DNA of 64,000 bases from Pseudomonas sp. ANT_H4 (GTDB lineage Bacteria > Pseudomonadota > Gammaproteobacteria > Pseudomonadales > Pseudomonadaceae). Position 1 is the first letter of the stretch. Every line of letters begins with the position of its first letter. The stretch spans positions 32,952 through 96,951 of the forward strand of contig NZ_VOBG01000019.1 of assembly GCF_008369295.1 (NCBI RefSeq), read 5' to 3'. Below are positions 42,270-50,607 of the stretch, piece after piece. The position numbers and the translations under genes are program-made. Below the pieces are notes generated by a model, which saw only the letters and a list, made by a program, of their open reading frames with translations, was not told the DNA's origin and did not search any database.

Positions 42270-42992
42270 TCATGTCGGCTCAGCATCCACCATCAGCTCA
42301 TCCTTCACGACGATTGGCTCGTTACCCATATCACGATCAGTTGTGAACCAGCCCAAAGCAGTATTTCCGACGTATTTCGTTAGTGCATAGTTGGCTGTGG
42401 AGCCAATCACTACGCCAATGCCGAATGGAATTGCCTTTTCCAATGCTTTTCGAGTGAAGGTGATGCCTATGCGTTTGAACATTTCCTTGATTGCCTGCAA
42501 TGCTGCTCCCTTCAGATACTGGCGTACCATGTTTACGCCAGCCTTAGAGGCGAATGCGGTACCAACTTCCACGCCAAACTTCTCCAGCGACCCTCCTGCT
42601 GCAATCATAAATGCCAGTTGCCGCGCATCCTCACTTGTGAGATCCCAGCCAAAGGCATCAGCCAGGCACATGCACATATCGACTTGAAATTTCATACCGA
42701 TTGTAGCGTCGGTTAGTCCGCCACCGACCATCGCGACGGCAGTGCCCAGGCCCGGTATGACGCCGGCCAAAGCCGTAACTCCACCGCTAGTGGCTGACAT
42801 TTTTGAGTAACGACTGATGATTTTCTTCGCGACCAGTGCCTGAACTTCATGTTCTGAAGCATTAGGTTTAGATGCCTTCACTTGAATTCTGTATTGCGAG
42901 ACTAATGCCCGGGCATCCTTTGGACTGATGGCGATCGACTCTACAGCCTTGAGCAGGCGTGACTCGTTTTCTGGCTTCGTTTCGTCGGTCAT
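42270..42992 (-). CDS. Helical hydrophobic protein, possibly EcsC/DUF697-like
   Basis: 240 residues. A charged N-terminus (~60 residues) is followed by several weakly hydrophobic helices (GGVTALAGVIPGLGTAVAMVGG, FMIAAGGSLEKFGVEVG, IPFGIGVVIGSTANYALTKYVG). The GLGT-type helix pattern resembles EcsC or YcjF/DUF697 proteins; I cannot name it firmly. GGAAG precedes the ATG. Codon use looks less GC-rich than its neighbours, and no partner gene is adjacent. Confidence 0.55.
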   Translation of the reverse strand: MTDETKPENESRLLKAVESIAISPKDARALVSQYRIQVKASKPNASEHEVQALVAKKIISRYSKMSATSGGVTALAGVIPGLGTAVAMVGGGLTDATIGMKFQVDMCMCLADAFGWDLTSEDARQLAFMIAAGGSLEKFGVEVGTAFASKAGVNMVRQYLKGAALQAIKEMFKRIGITFTRKALEKAIPFGIGVVIGSTANYALTKYVGNTALGWFTTDRDMGNEPIVVKDELMVDAEPT

Positions 42993-43232
42993 ACAAAAAC
43001 TTCCTGTTTGGTATTGGCGAGCCGTGCCGGTGAATCCACGGGCTAATAGAGAGCCGCTCTGACGCAGCCGCGCAGTGCTTGGGAAGGTTTATCGGCATCG
43101 AGCTGGATTCATTGAGTGGGCAATGATGCTGTAGTGCCATTATTGCCTGCATAAGCACCGGAAGACCCGGTACTGCATGGTTAGGACGTGTAAAAAATCC
43201 ATGCAGAGCAGCGTGTGTTGCCGCTGACCGAA

Positions 43233-43254
43233 AACTGACCCCGGTGGGTCAGTT
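43233..43254. repeat. AACTGACCC/GGGTCAGTT hairpin in gene-poor stretch
   Basis: Perfect 9-base arms around CGGT. The stretch 42993-43745 (750 bases) has no convincing intact gene: it holds this hairpin, a gene-end remnant with its terminator and the ppa terminator. The hairpin recalls sequence near the end of some IS21-type elements, but no transposase is left. Confidence 0.4.
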
Positions 43255-43380
43255 CTCAATCAGCGCCCACTTAGAGATATCAACCAGCCCGCACCAAGGT
43301 GTCGGGGGATGGACTGAAGTATGGGCTGGCTCGATGCTTGACTGAAAAAGTCTTATTTTACAAATGGATAGGAAATTAAA

Positions 43381-43401
43381 AAGCCGGCTTGTGGCCGGCT
43401 T
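43381..43401 (-). terminator. Terminator of a lost minus-strand gene
   Basis: AAGCCGGC / GCCGGCTT stem; on the minus strand it is followed by TTTTT, so it terminates leftward transcription. It lies 20 bases past the remnant stop at 43420. Confidence 0.7.
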
Positions 43402-43419
43402 CTCGGGGACGGGTTCAGC

Positions 43420-43500
43420 TTATTTTTGGTAAACCTCACCAGCCTTCAAATCGTTCAGCTAGGCTTTCACCTGGCTGATAGGGGCATCAGCGGGAACTCC
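43420..43500 (-). pseudogene. C-terminal remnant of an unidentified gene
   Basis: The minus strand reads PADAPISQVKA, a TAG, then LNDLKAGEVYQK and a TAA at 43420, immediately before a matching terminator. It looks like the last 25 residues of a gene with one nonsense codon; upstream the frame is not maintained. The family is not identified. Confidence 0.4.
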
Positions 43501-43688
43501 TCCGCATCGCCAGGCAGGGCGGCGAGCGTTAAGCCAACCCCCTACCAAATGTGCCGCGCATGATACCCATATTCCCCTCAATTTCCCAGCTTCGCGTCCG
43601 TTTTAGAGCCTTCGTAGCTCAGTAAATGATCATCCAGCGGCACCGGTGGCCTTCGATTATTGAGGGTGTACCACCAAAGCACTCTCAC

Positions 43689-43715
43689 AAAAAAGCCCCG
43701 ATTAATCGGGGCTTT
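43689..43715 (-). terminator. Terminator after ppa
   Basis: AAAGCCCCGATTAATCGGGGCTTT palindrome with a T-run on the minus strand, about 30 bases past the ppa stop. Confidence 0.9.
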
Positions 43716-43745
43716 CTGGATTGCCTGGGCAATGAGTCGCGGGTA

Positions 43746-44273
43746 TCAGCCTTTGTAAGCGGCTACCGACTTCATGATCTCGGTACGGGCGGCTTCTGCG
43801 TTGCCCCAACCTTCGATCTTCACCCATTTGCCTTTTTCGAGGTCTTTGTAGTTCTCGAAGAAGTGCTTGATCTGTTCCAGCAGCAATGGCGGCAGGTCGG
43901 TGTACTCCTTCACGTCGACATACAACTGGGACAGTTTGTCGTGTGGCACTGCGATGACTTTGGCATCGCCGCCGCCGTCGTCGGTCATGTGCAGGATGCC
44001 GACCGGGCGGGCGCGGATGACCGAGCCTGGGGTGACCGGGTAAGGGGTCACGACCAGCACGTCGAGGGGGTCACCGTCGTCAGCCAGGGTGTTGGGGATG
44101 AAGCCGTAGTTGGCCGGGTAGAACATCGGGGTGGCCATGAAACGGTCAACGAACAGGCAATCGCTGTCTTTGTCGATTTCATATTTGATCGGCGCGTGGT
44201 TGGCCGGAATCTCGATGGCGACGTAGATGTCGTTCGGCAGGTCTTTGCCAGCCGGAATCTTGCTGTAGCTCAT
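43746..44273 (-). CDS. ppa: Inorganic pyrophosphatase (family I)
   Basis: 175 residues. Hydrolyses pyrophosphate from biosynthetic reactions. Signatures: AIEIPANHAPIKYEIDKDS, the metal site DGDPLDVLV, and KVIAVPHDKL, with E/D/K/Y active-site residues intact. Its own terminator follows; 111 bases separate it from mtfA, with no terminator obvious there. Confidence 0.97.
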   Translation of the reverse strand: MSYSKIPAGKDLPNDIYVAIEIPANHAPIKYEIDKDSDCLFVDRFMATPMFYPANYGFIPNTLADDGDPLDVLVVTPYPVTPGSVIRARPVGILHMTDDGGGDAKVIAVPHDKLSQLYVDVKEYTDLPPLLLEQIKHFFENYKDLEKGKWVKIEGWGNAEAARTEIMKSVAAYKG

Positions 44274-44384
44274 TGGGCGTTGCCCCCGTAGTTGGCCAAG
44301 AAACTTGGCCGGATTGGCCTAAAAGTGGCGGCGATTATAGGCATATTCCGAGGCCGATGCCACGCGCCAGACGTCGTACGGTAC

Positions 44385-45197
44385 TTAGCCTTCAGTCTGA
44401 TAGCGCGGGTCGCTGGCTTGTAGTTGTGTAAGGCGCGTCAGTGGGTCTTGGCGGTAAAAGTGGCTCAGTTGCTCATAGACCCGTGGGTAACTGCTGATCA
44501 GCAAATCCGGGGCGCTGAAAAAATACTCGCTGGTGACAGCAAAAAACTCTGCCGGGTTTTCGGCGGCGTAGGGGTCGATGGCGGTTTCGGCATCGGGGTT
44601 GTGGTCGAGTTGGCGGTTGAGGTCGTCGAAGGCGCTTTGCATCACATTCGCCCACTCCTGCACGCGCATGTCGCTGTGCAGCGGCGGCAGGCCGTTGGCG
44701 TCGCCATTGAGCATGTCGAGTTTGTGGGCCAGTTCGTGGATCACCAGGTTGTAGCCTTCCCAGTTGCCGCTGGCCAGCACACCGGGCCAGGCGAGGATCA
44801 CCGGGCCTTGCTGCCAGGCTTCGCCGCTGTGTTCGCCGTCCCACTCGTGCTCGACACCGCTGGCGTCGCGATGGCGTTGCGGGCTGACAAAGTCGTCGGG
44901 GTACAGGACGATTTCGTGGAAACCCTGATACCACTCCAAATCACCCAGGTGCATCAATGGCAGTTGCGCCTGGGCGGCGAGCAGCAGGCGTTGTTCCTGG
45001 TGCAGTTCCACGCCGGGCAGGGCGGTGAGGTGTTTTTGCGCGAGAAACATCACGCAGGCTTCACGCAGCCACTGGTCTTGCTCGGCGCTGATGCCGTCGA
45101 GAAAGGTCAGGTGATGGCGCACCCGCTGCCAGGTGTCATCGGCAACGGGATGCTTGGCCAGGATGCGCCGGCGACGCCAGGCGCTGAGGGACCACAT
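44385..45197 (-). CDS. mtfA: MtfA zinc peptidase (Mlc titration factor A)
   Basis: 270 residues. Gluzincin-like metallopeptidase with HELAHKLDM (HExxH) near residue 150 and a downstream Glu region (PAEFFAVTSEYFF). In E. coli MtfA (YeeI) binds the Mlc repressor; here the role is inferred only from homology. It follows the dedA-like gene by six bases. Confidence 0.9.
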   Translation of the reverse strand: MWSLSAWRRRRILAKHPVADDTWQRVRHHLTFLDGISAEQDQWLREACVMFLAQKHLTALPGVELHQEQRLLLAAQAQLPLMHLGDLEWYQGFHEIVLYPDDFVSPQRHRDASGVEHEWDGEHSGEAWQQGPVILAWPGVLASGNWEGYNLVIHELAHKLDMLNGDANGLPPLHSDMRVQEWANVMQSAFDDLNRQLDHNPDAETAIDPYAAENPAEFFAVTSEYFFSAPDLLISSYPRVYEQLSHFYRQDPLTRLTQLQASDPRYQTEG

Positions 45198-45203
45198 CGC
45201 CGG

Positions 45204-45860
45204 TCAGTGTGGTTTGGCTTCGGACGAGGTGCGGCCAAAGCGGCTGCGGAATACACCAATGATCATCGGCACCAGGGACAGAAGGATGATAAACACCACC
45301 AGCAGCGACAGGTTTTTCTTGATGAAAGGTACGTTGCCGAAGTAGTAGCCCAAGGTGACGAGGCCGCCAACCCACAGGATGGTGCCTAAAACACTAAAAC
45401 CGAAGAAGCGTGGGTACGGCATCTTGGCGATGCCAGCGACGAACGGCGCGAAGGTCCGCAGGATCGGCAGGAAGCGCGCCAGGGTCACGGTTTTGCCACC
45501 GTGCTTGTCGTAGAAATCGTGGGTTTTCTGCAGGTAGTCGCGGCGGAAGATTTTCGAGTTGGGGTTGCTGAACAAGCGCTCCCCAGCCGTTCGTCCGATC
45601 ACGTAGTTGGTGCTGTCGCCGAGGATTGCCGCCAGCATCAACAGGCCGCCCAGCAGGACCGGGTCCATGCCGCCGCCCGCGGCTACAGCGCCGGCGATGA
45701 ACAGCAGCGAGTCACCCGGCAGGAATGGCATGACCACCAGCCCGGTTTCGCAAAAGATCACTAGAAACAGGATGGCGTAGATCCACGGCCCGTAGTTGGT
45801 TACCAGCAGGTCGAGATACACGTCGAGATGCAGGATAAGGTCGAGCGGGTTGAAATCCAT
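45204..45860 (-). CDS. DedA family membrane protein
   Basis: 218 residues. Multi-span inner-membrane protein: VIFCETGLVVMPFLPGDSLLF and the DedA signature ARFLPILRTFAPFVAGIAKMPYPRF. Family members act as lipid (undecaprenyl-phosphate or phospholipid) flippases and affect membrane energetics. ATG 45860 is preferred over GTG 45869 for its AGG spacing. Operon with mtfA downstream. Confidence 0.88.
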   Translation of the reverse strand: MDFNPLDLILHLDVYLDLLVTNYGPWIYAILFLVIFCETGLVVMPFLPGDSLLFIAGAVAAGGGMDPVLLGGLLMLAAILGDSTNYVIGRTAGERLFSNPNSKIFRRDYLQKTHDFYDKHGGKTVTLARFLPILRTFAPFVAGIAKMPYPRFFGFSVLGTILWVGGLVTLGYYFGNVPFIKKNLSLLVVFIILLSLVPMIIGVFRSRFGRTSSEAKPH

Positions 45861-46041
45861 GGATGGCACCTGTGTGAATGACCCGACTCAGCGGGGCGTG
45901 CGAAGGCTTCGGGTAATAAGGCTACAAGGTTGTGGCGACTTTCTTACGACCCTGAAACGTCGGCATTATACGGACTGAGTGGTGAAAAGCGTGTTGGTTT
46001 TGTAGCGGGGGATGTCGCAGAGGGTAGCTGTGCAGGTTATG

Positions 46042-46076
46042 GGGCTGCTGCGCAGCCCAGCGGGAGCAAAGCTCCC
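46042..46076. repeat. Twin small hairpins, REP-like
   Basis: GGGCTGCTGCGCAGCCC (46042-46058) and GGGAGCAAAGCTCCC (46062-46076) stand next to each other between the dedA-like gene and the acetyltransferase; the GGGAGCAAAGCTCCCTTGCC unit resembles a short extragenic repeat. Confidence 0.55.
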
Positions 46077-46107
46077 TTGCCATAGGTTTGTGCTGCCTTT
46101 AGCGGGG

Positions 46108-46563
46108 CTATTCGTCACTGATCGGCAACACGTAGTTCTTGAACTCCGTATCTTCACGAAACCCGATCGACTCATAGGTCTTTTGAGCCACTTTATTGTC
46201 GCTGCTGGTGGACACTCGCAAGCGTACGGCGTGAGTCTCCTTGGCCATTTTCTTCGCCGTTCGCATCAGGTTATCGGCCACCAACTGGCGCCGGGCATCT
46301 TCGGCAACGTAGATATCGTTGAGAATCCACACGCGCTTGAGGGACAGCGACGAAAAGCTCGGATACAGCTGGCAAAAGCCCAGCAGTTTGTCGTCGTCAT
46401 CCGCCAGGGCCAGGTAGATCACCGATTCCTTGCGCCGCAGACGCTTCTCCAGGAAGGCCCGGGATGAATCAGGAAAGGGCAGCGCGCCATAAAATTCGCG
46501 GTATTTGACGAATAACGGGGTCAGCAGGTCCAGGTGTTCCAGGGTCGCTTGAGTAATCCGCAT
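46108..46563 (-). CDS. GNAT family N-acetyltransferase
   Basis: 151-residue GNAT fold: acceptor-side start MRITQATLEHLDLLTPLFVKYREFYG, the acetyl-CoA region LNDIYVAEDARRQLVADNLMRTAKKMA, and VAQKTYESIGFRED. Substrate unknown. ATG 46563 has TGAGG upstream; the longer frame adds a non-conserved leader. Confidence 0.85.
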   Translation of the reverse strand: MRITQATLEHLDLLTPLFVKYREFYGALPFPDSSRAFLEKRLRRKESVIYLALADDDDKLLGFCQLYPSFSSLSLKRVWILNDIYVAEDARRQLVADNLMRTAKKMAKETHAVRLRVSTSSDNKVAQKTYESIGFREDTEFKNYVLPISDE

Positions 46564-46654
46564 GCTAGGCCTCAACTTCCAAATGGGGGACGACGACGCG
46601 AGCGGCCGTGGTTTGATGCTGCCTAAAGTCGGAAAAAATCGCAATCGTGCAGAA

Positions 46655-47494
46655 TCAATGCTCCGGCGGGCTGAGCAGGAAGTTACCCTTCATCATCGCA
46701 GGATCGTCTGATTCCAGTGTCTGAACCTGGGCTTCATCCTTGAGGTTGACCCCCGACAATTGCCGGCGACAGGCCTCGCGCATCAAGTACAGCAGGCGGT
46801 GAGCCGCCATGCCGTAGCTCAAGCCCTCCAGGCGAACATTGGAAATACAGTTTCGGTAGGCATCGGTCAGGCCGACCTTGGGGTTGTAGGTGAAATACAG
46901 CCCGAGGCTGTCCGGTGAACTGAGCCCCGGTCGTTCGCCGATCAGGATCACCACCATTTTTGCGCCCAGCAATTGGCCTATTTCGTCGGCCACCGCCACA
47001 CGGCCCTGTTCCACCAGAATCACCGGCGACAGCGACCAGCCTTCTGCGTGAGTCTGCTCTTCCATTCGTGTCAGAAACGGCAACGTATGTTTATGCACCG
47101 CCAGCGCCGACAGGCCGTCGGCCACCACTACTGCCAGGTCGACGCCGCCTGGGTTGGCCTCGGCGTAGTCCCGCAGGATCTGCGCCGATTCATCGCTCAG
47201 GCGCCGCCCCTGATCCGGGCGTTGTAGGTAGCTGTGGCGGTCGATAGCAGCGCTGTGCAGCAATAGGCTGTCGCGGCCGCGCTCGGCCATTTGACTGCTC
47301 AACCCCGCGTGATCGAACGGCAAGTGCACCGCATCCCTGGCCTGGGCGTGGGCGAACTGAAAGTCCAGTTGTGCGCCCGTGGGAATGCTGGTGCCGGTGC
47401 GGCCCAGGGCAATCCTCGCCGGGGTCAGGCGGCGCAGTTCCAGCCAGGGATTATCCACAGGCTCGGTGCTGATCTCAGGGGTATCGATATGCAC
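46655..47494 (-). CDS. eutC: Ethanolamine ammonia-lyase small subunit
   Basis: 279 residues. Light chain of B12-dependent ethanolamine ammonia-lyase, which contributes to cobalamin binding. LRRLTPARIALGRTGTSIPT start, FQFAHAQARDAVH, and LIGERPGLSSPDSLGLYFTY. GTG 47494 is preferred because AAGGAG lies six bases before it; an ATG at 47509, overlapping the eutB stop, is the alternative. Confidence 0.93.
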   Translation of the reverse strand: MHIDTPEISTEPVDNPWLELRRLTPARIALGRTGTSIPTGAQLDFQFAHAQARDAVHLPFDHAGLSSQMAERGRDSLLLHSAAIDRHSYLQRPDQGRRLSDESAQILRDYAEANPGGVDLAVVVADGLSALAVHKHTLPFLTRMEEQTHAEGWSLSPVILVEQGRVAVADEIGQLLGAKMVVILIGERPGLSSPDSLGLYFTYNPKVGLTDAYRNCISNVRLEGLSYGMAAHRLLYLMREACRRQLSGVNLKDEAQVQTLESDDPAMMKGNFLLSPPEH

Positions 47495-47505
47495 TGGAGG
47501 CTCCT

Positions 47506-48900
47506 TCATCCCAATTGCGCCAAGGCTTGGCGGAAGGCTGGTGGCAGGCTGTTGCCAAAACGCACTTTGCCATCGGCTTGCGTGAATATGCCCATTTTCG
47601 CCAGCCACTGTTCAAACTCGGGCGCTGGTTTTAAACCCAATGTTTGTCGGGCGTACAGCGCGTCGTGGAACGAGGTGGTCTGGTAGTTGAGCATGATGTC
47701 GTCGGAGCCGGGGATGCCCATGATGAAGTTGATCCCGGCCACGCCCAGCAGGGTCAGCAGGGTGTCCATGTCATCCTGGTCGGCTTCGGCGTGGTTGGTG
47801 TAGCAGATGTCGCAACCCATCGGCACGCCCAGCAGCTTGCCGCAGAAGTGATCTTCCAGGCCGGCGCGGATGATCTGCTTGCCGTTGTACAGGTACTCCG
47901 GGCCGATAAAACCGACCACGGTGTTCACCAGGAACGGCTTGAAGTGCCGCGCCACGGCATAGGCGCGGGTTTCGCAGGTTTGCTGGTCAATACCAAAATG
48001 CGCATTGGCCGACAGGGCGCTGCCCTGGCCGGTCTCGAAATACATCAGGTTCTGCCCCAGGGTGCCGCGATTCAGGCTCAAGCCCGCGTCGTAACCTTCC
48101 TGCAGCACACTTAGATTGATGCCGAAACTAGCGTTGGCCGCTTCGGTGCCAGCAATCGATTGGAACACCAGGTCCAGCGGCACGCCCCGGCTGATCGCCT
48201 CGATGGACGTGGTGACGTGGGTTAACACACAGGCTTGGGTGGGAATGTCATAGCGTTGGATGATCGCGTCGAGCATTTCCAGCATGGCGCAGATCGAGGC
48301 GATGCTGTCGGTGGCCGGGTTGATGCCGATCATCGCGTCGCCGTTGCCGTAGAGCAGGCCGTCGAGAATGCTCGCGGCGATGCCCGCCGGTTCATCGGTA
48401 GGGTGGTTGGGTTGCAGGCGCGTAGACAGGCGCCCACGCAGGCCCATGGTGCCGCGAAATTGGGTAATGACGCGGATCTTCTGCGCCACCAACACCAGAT
48501 CCTGCACGCGCATGATCTTCGACACGGCGGCGGCCATTTCCGGTGTCAGCCCCGGCGCCAAGGCTCGTAGGCTGTGTTCGTCGGCCGCGTCGCTGAGCAG
48601 CCAGTCCCGCAGGCCGCCGACGGTCAGGTGGCTGACCACGGCAAACGCCTGTTTGTCGTGGGTGTCGATGATCAGTCGGGTGACTTCGTCGCTTTCATAA
48701 GGGATCAGCACTTCTTCAAGGAAGTGCTTCAGAGGAATATTGGCCAGGGCCATTTGCGCCGCGACTCGTTCGCCGTCGTTCTGCGCCGCAACACCGGCGA
48801 GGAAATCCCCGGAGCGCGCCGGGCTGGCCTTGGCCATCACGTCTTTGAGGCTGTCGAAGCGGTAGGTCAGTGCGCCGACCGAATGGGAAAAGCTTGCCAT
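47506..48900 (-). CDS. eutB: Ethanolamine ammonia-lyase large subunit
   Basis: 464 residues. Catalytic subunit that, with EutC and adenosylcobalamin, turns ethanolamine into acetaldehyde and ammonia. FRGTMGLRGRLSTRLQPNHPTDE, DGLLYGNGDAMIGINPATDS and ICYTNHAEADQDDMDTLLTLLG are typical. Tightly coupled to eutC, downstream of eat. Confidence 0.96.
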   Translation of the reverse strand: MASFSHSVGALTYRFDSLKDVMAKASPARSGDFLAGVAAQNDGERVAAQMALANIPLKHFLEEVLIPYESDEVTRLIIDTHDKQAFAVVSHLTVGGLRDWLLSDAADEHSLRALAPGLTPEMAAAVSKIMRVQDLVLVAQKIRVITQFRGTMGLRGRLSTRLQPNHPTDEPAGIAASILDGLLYGNGDAMIGINPATDSIASICAMLEMLDAIIQRYDIPTQACVLTHVTTSIEAISRGVPLDLVFQSIAGTEAANASFGINLSVLQEGYDAGLSLNRGTLGQNLMYFETGQGSALSANAHFGIDQQTCETRAYAVARHFKPFLVNTVVGFIGPEYLYNGKQIIRAGLEDHFCGKLLGVPMGCDICYTNHAEADQDDMDTLLTLLGVAGINFIMGIPGSDDIMLNYQTTSFHDALYARQTLGLKPAPEFEQWLAKMGIFTQADGKVRFGNSLPPAFRQALAQLG

Positions 48901-48951
48901 ACAGACTCTCCATGACGACGCGGGTGTTGGCCCGCGCCGTAGTTTACGGCG

Positions 48952-50394
48952 TTAGTGCAAGGCAGCTTCTGCGGCTTGAATGGCCGCAAACTCTTCTTCC
49001 GGCGTGCCTGCTACCAAGTGATGCCGACTGTAGAAAGCAAAGTAAGCAATTAATACTCCATAGATGATCGCGGCGCCAATCACCACCCGCGGATCTACCA
49101 GAAAACCCGCCACGACAGCGATGCAGGCGAGTACCAGGGCAAGGCCTGAGGTGAAGATGCCGCCCGGTGTGCGGTACGGGCGGTCCATTTTGGGGCGGCG
49201 GATACGCAGAGTGATGTGCGCGGCCATCATCAGTACGTAGGAAATGGTCGCGCCAAACACAGCCACCAGAATCAGCAGGTCACCCTGGCCGGTGAGGGAC
49301 AGGCCGAAACCGATAATGCCGGGGATCACCAGCGCGAGCACTGGCGCCTTGCTTTTATTGGTCTGGGACAGTTTGCGCGGCAGGTAGCCGGCGCGGGATA
49401 GGGCGAAGATCTGCCGCGAGTAGGCGTAGATGATCGAGAAGAAGCTGGCGATCAGCCCGGCCAGACCCACCAGATTGACGAAACTGCCCATCCAGGTCGA
49501 GCCGCCGTAGGCCAGGGCCAGGGATTCGACCAGCGGGTTGCCGGATTTGACCAGCGCCAGGGTGCCAGCACCGCCCGGTGCAATCACCAGAATCAGCAGG
49601 GCGAAACTGGTGAGCACCACAATGGAGCCAATCAGCCCACGGGGCAGGTCGCGTTTCGGGTTCTTGGTTTCTTCGGCGGCCAGTGGCACGCCTTCGACGG
49701 CGAGGAAGAACCAGATCGCGTAAGGAATCGCTGCCCACACGCCGACATAACCAAACGGCAGGAAGCTGCTGGCGCCTTTGGCTTCAGTCACCGGAATGTC
49801 CAGCAGGTTGGCGACATTGAAGTGCGGCACCATCGCCACCAGGAACACGCCCAACGCAATGGCGGCGACGGCAGTGATGACGAACATCAACTTCAGCGCC
49901 TCACCGACACCAAAAATGTGGATGCCGATAAAGATGATGTAGAACGCCAGATAAATCATCCAGCCGCCAATGCCGAACAACGACTCACAATAGGCGCCGA
50001 TAAACACTGCGATGGCGGCCGGAGCGATGGCGTACTCGATCAGGATCGCCGTGCCGGTGAGAAATCCGCCCCAGGGGCCAAATGCGCTGCGGGCAAAGCC
50101 GTAGCCGCCGCCGGCGGTAGGAATCATGGAGGACAGTTCGGCCAGGGAAAAACACATGCACAAGTACATGGTGGCCATCAGTAATGTGGCGAGGAACATC
50201 CCGCCCCAGCCGCCCTGGGCCAGGCCGAAGTTCCAGCCGGCATAGTCGCCGGAGATCACGTAGGCAACGCCGAGGCCGACCAAAAGCACCCAGCCGGCGG
50301 CGCCTTTTTTCAGTTCGCGTTGCTGGAAGTATTCGGAGCCGACCTTTTCGAAGTCGACGGAGGAGCCGGATGTGCCGGTAGGTTCGCTAGGCAT
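48952..50394 (-). CDS. eat: Ethanolamine permease
   Basis: 480 residues, about 12 transmembrane helices of the APC superfamily (GVAYVISGDYAGWNFGLAQGGWGGMF, AELSSMIPTAGGGYGFA). Placed directly before eutB, it matches the ethanolamine permease family of pseudomonads. A hairpin CCGGCTT / AGCCGG (about 50428-50443) and a REP-type dyad lie upstream. Confidence 0.9.
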   Translation of the reverse strand: MPSEPTGTSGSSVDFEKVGSEYFQQRELKKGAAGWVLLVGLGVAYVISGDYAGWNFGLAQGGWGGMFLATLLMATMYLCMCFSLAELSSMIPTAGGGYGFARSAFGPWGGFLTGTAILIEYAIAPAAIAVFIGAYCESLFGIGGWMIYLAFYIIFIGIHIFGVGEALKLMFVITAVAAIALGVFLVAMVPHFNVANLLDIPVTEAKGASSFLPFGYVGVWAAIPYAIWFFLAVEGVPLAAEETKNPKRDLPRGLIGSIVVLTSFALLILVIAPGGAGTLALVKSGNPLVESLALAYGGSTWMGSFVNLVGLAGLIASFFSIIYAYSRQIFALSRAGYLPRKLSQTNKSKAPVLALVIPGIIGFGLSLTGQGDLLILVAVFGATISYVLMMAAHITLRIRRPKMDRPYRTPGGIFTSGLALVLACIAVVAGFLVDPRVVIGAAIIYGVLIAYFAFYSRHHLVAGTPEEEFAAIQAAEAALH

Positions 50395-50470
50395 GATGAA
50401 GCACCTTCTATTCTTATTGTTTTGTCCCGGCTTTCTTGAGCCGGATGGGGTAGCAGCTACTTGCGAAGAT

Positions 50471-50566
50471 CAAATGTGGGCTTGCCTGCGATAACGGCAG
50501 TTCAGCAAACATCATTTGTTAAATGACTCGCCGCCATCGCGGGCAAGCCCGGCTCCCACATTTGAT
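50471..50566. repeat. REP-type dyad 2
   Basis: Arms CAAATGTGGGCTTGCCTGCGAT and ATCGCGGGCAAGCCCGGCTC-CCACATTTG, inverted, with a seven-base deletion in the left arm relative to the right. Same family as dyad 1; lies between exaC and eat. Confidence 0.75.
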
Positions 50567-50607
50567 TGCATTTCAAATATGGGAGTGGGTTGCCCGCACA
50601 GGAGTGC

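Noticed and set aside
42868..43158. 96-codon frame between the helical gene and ppa
   Set aside because: Low-complexity composition, no ribosome site, and it overlaps the start of the 42270-42992 gene on the same strand.
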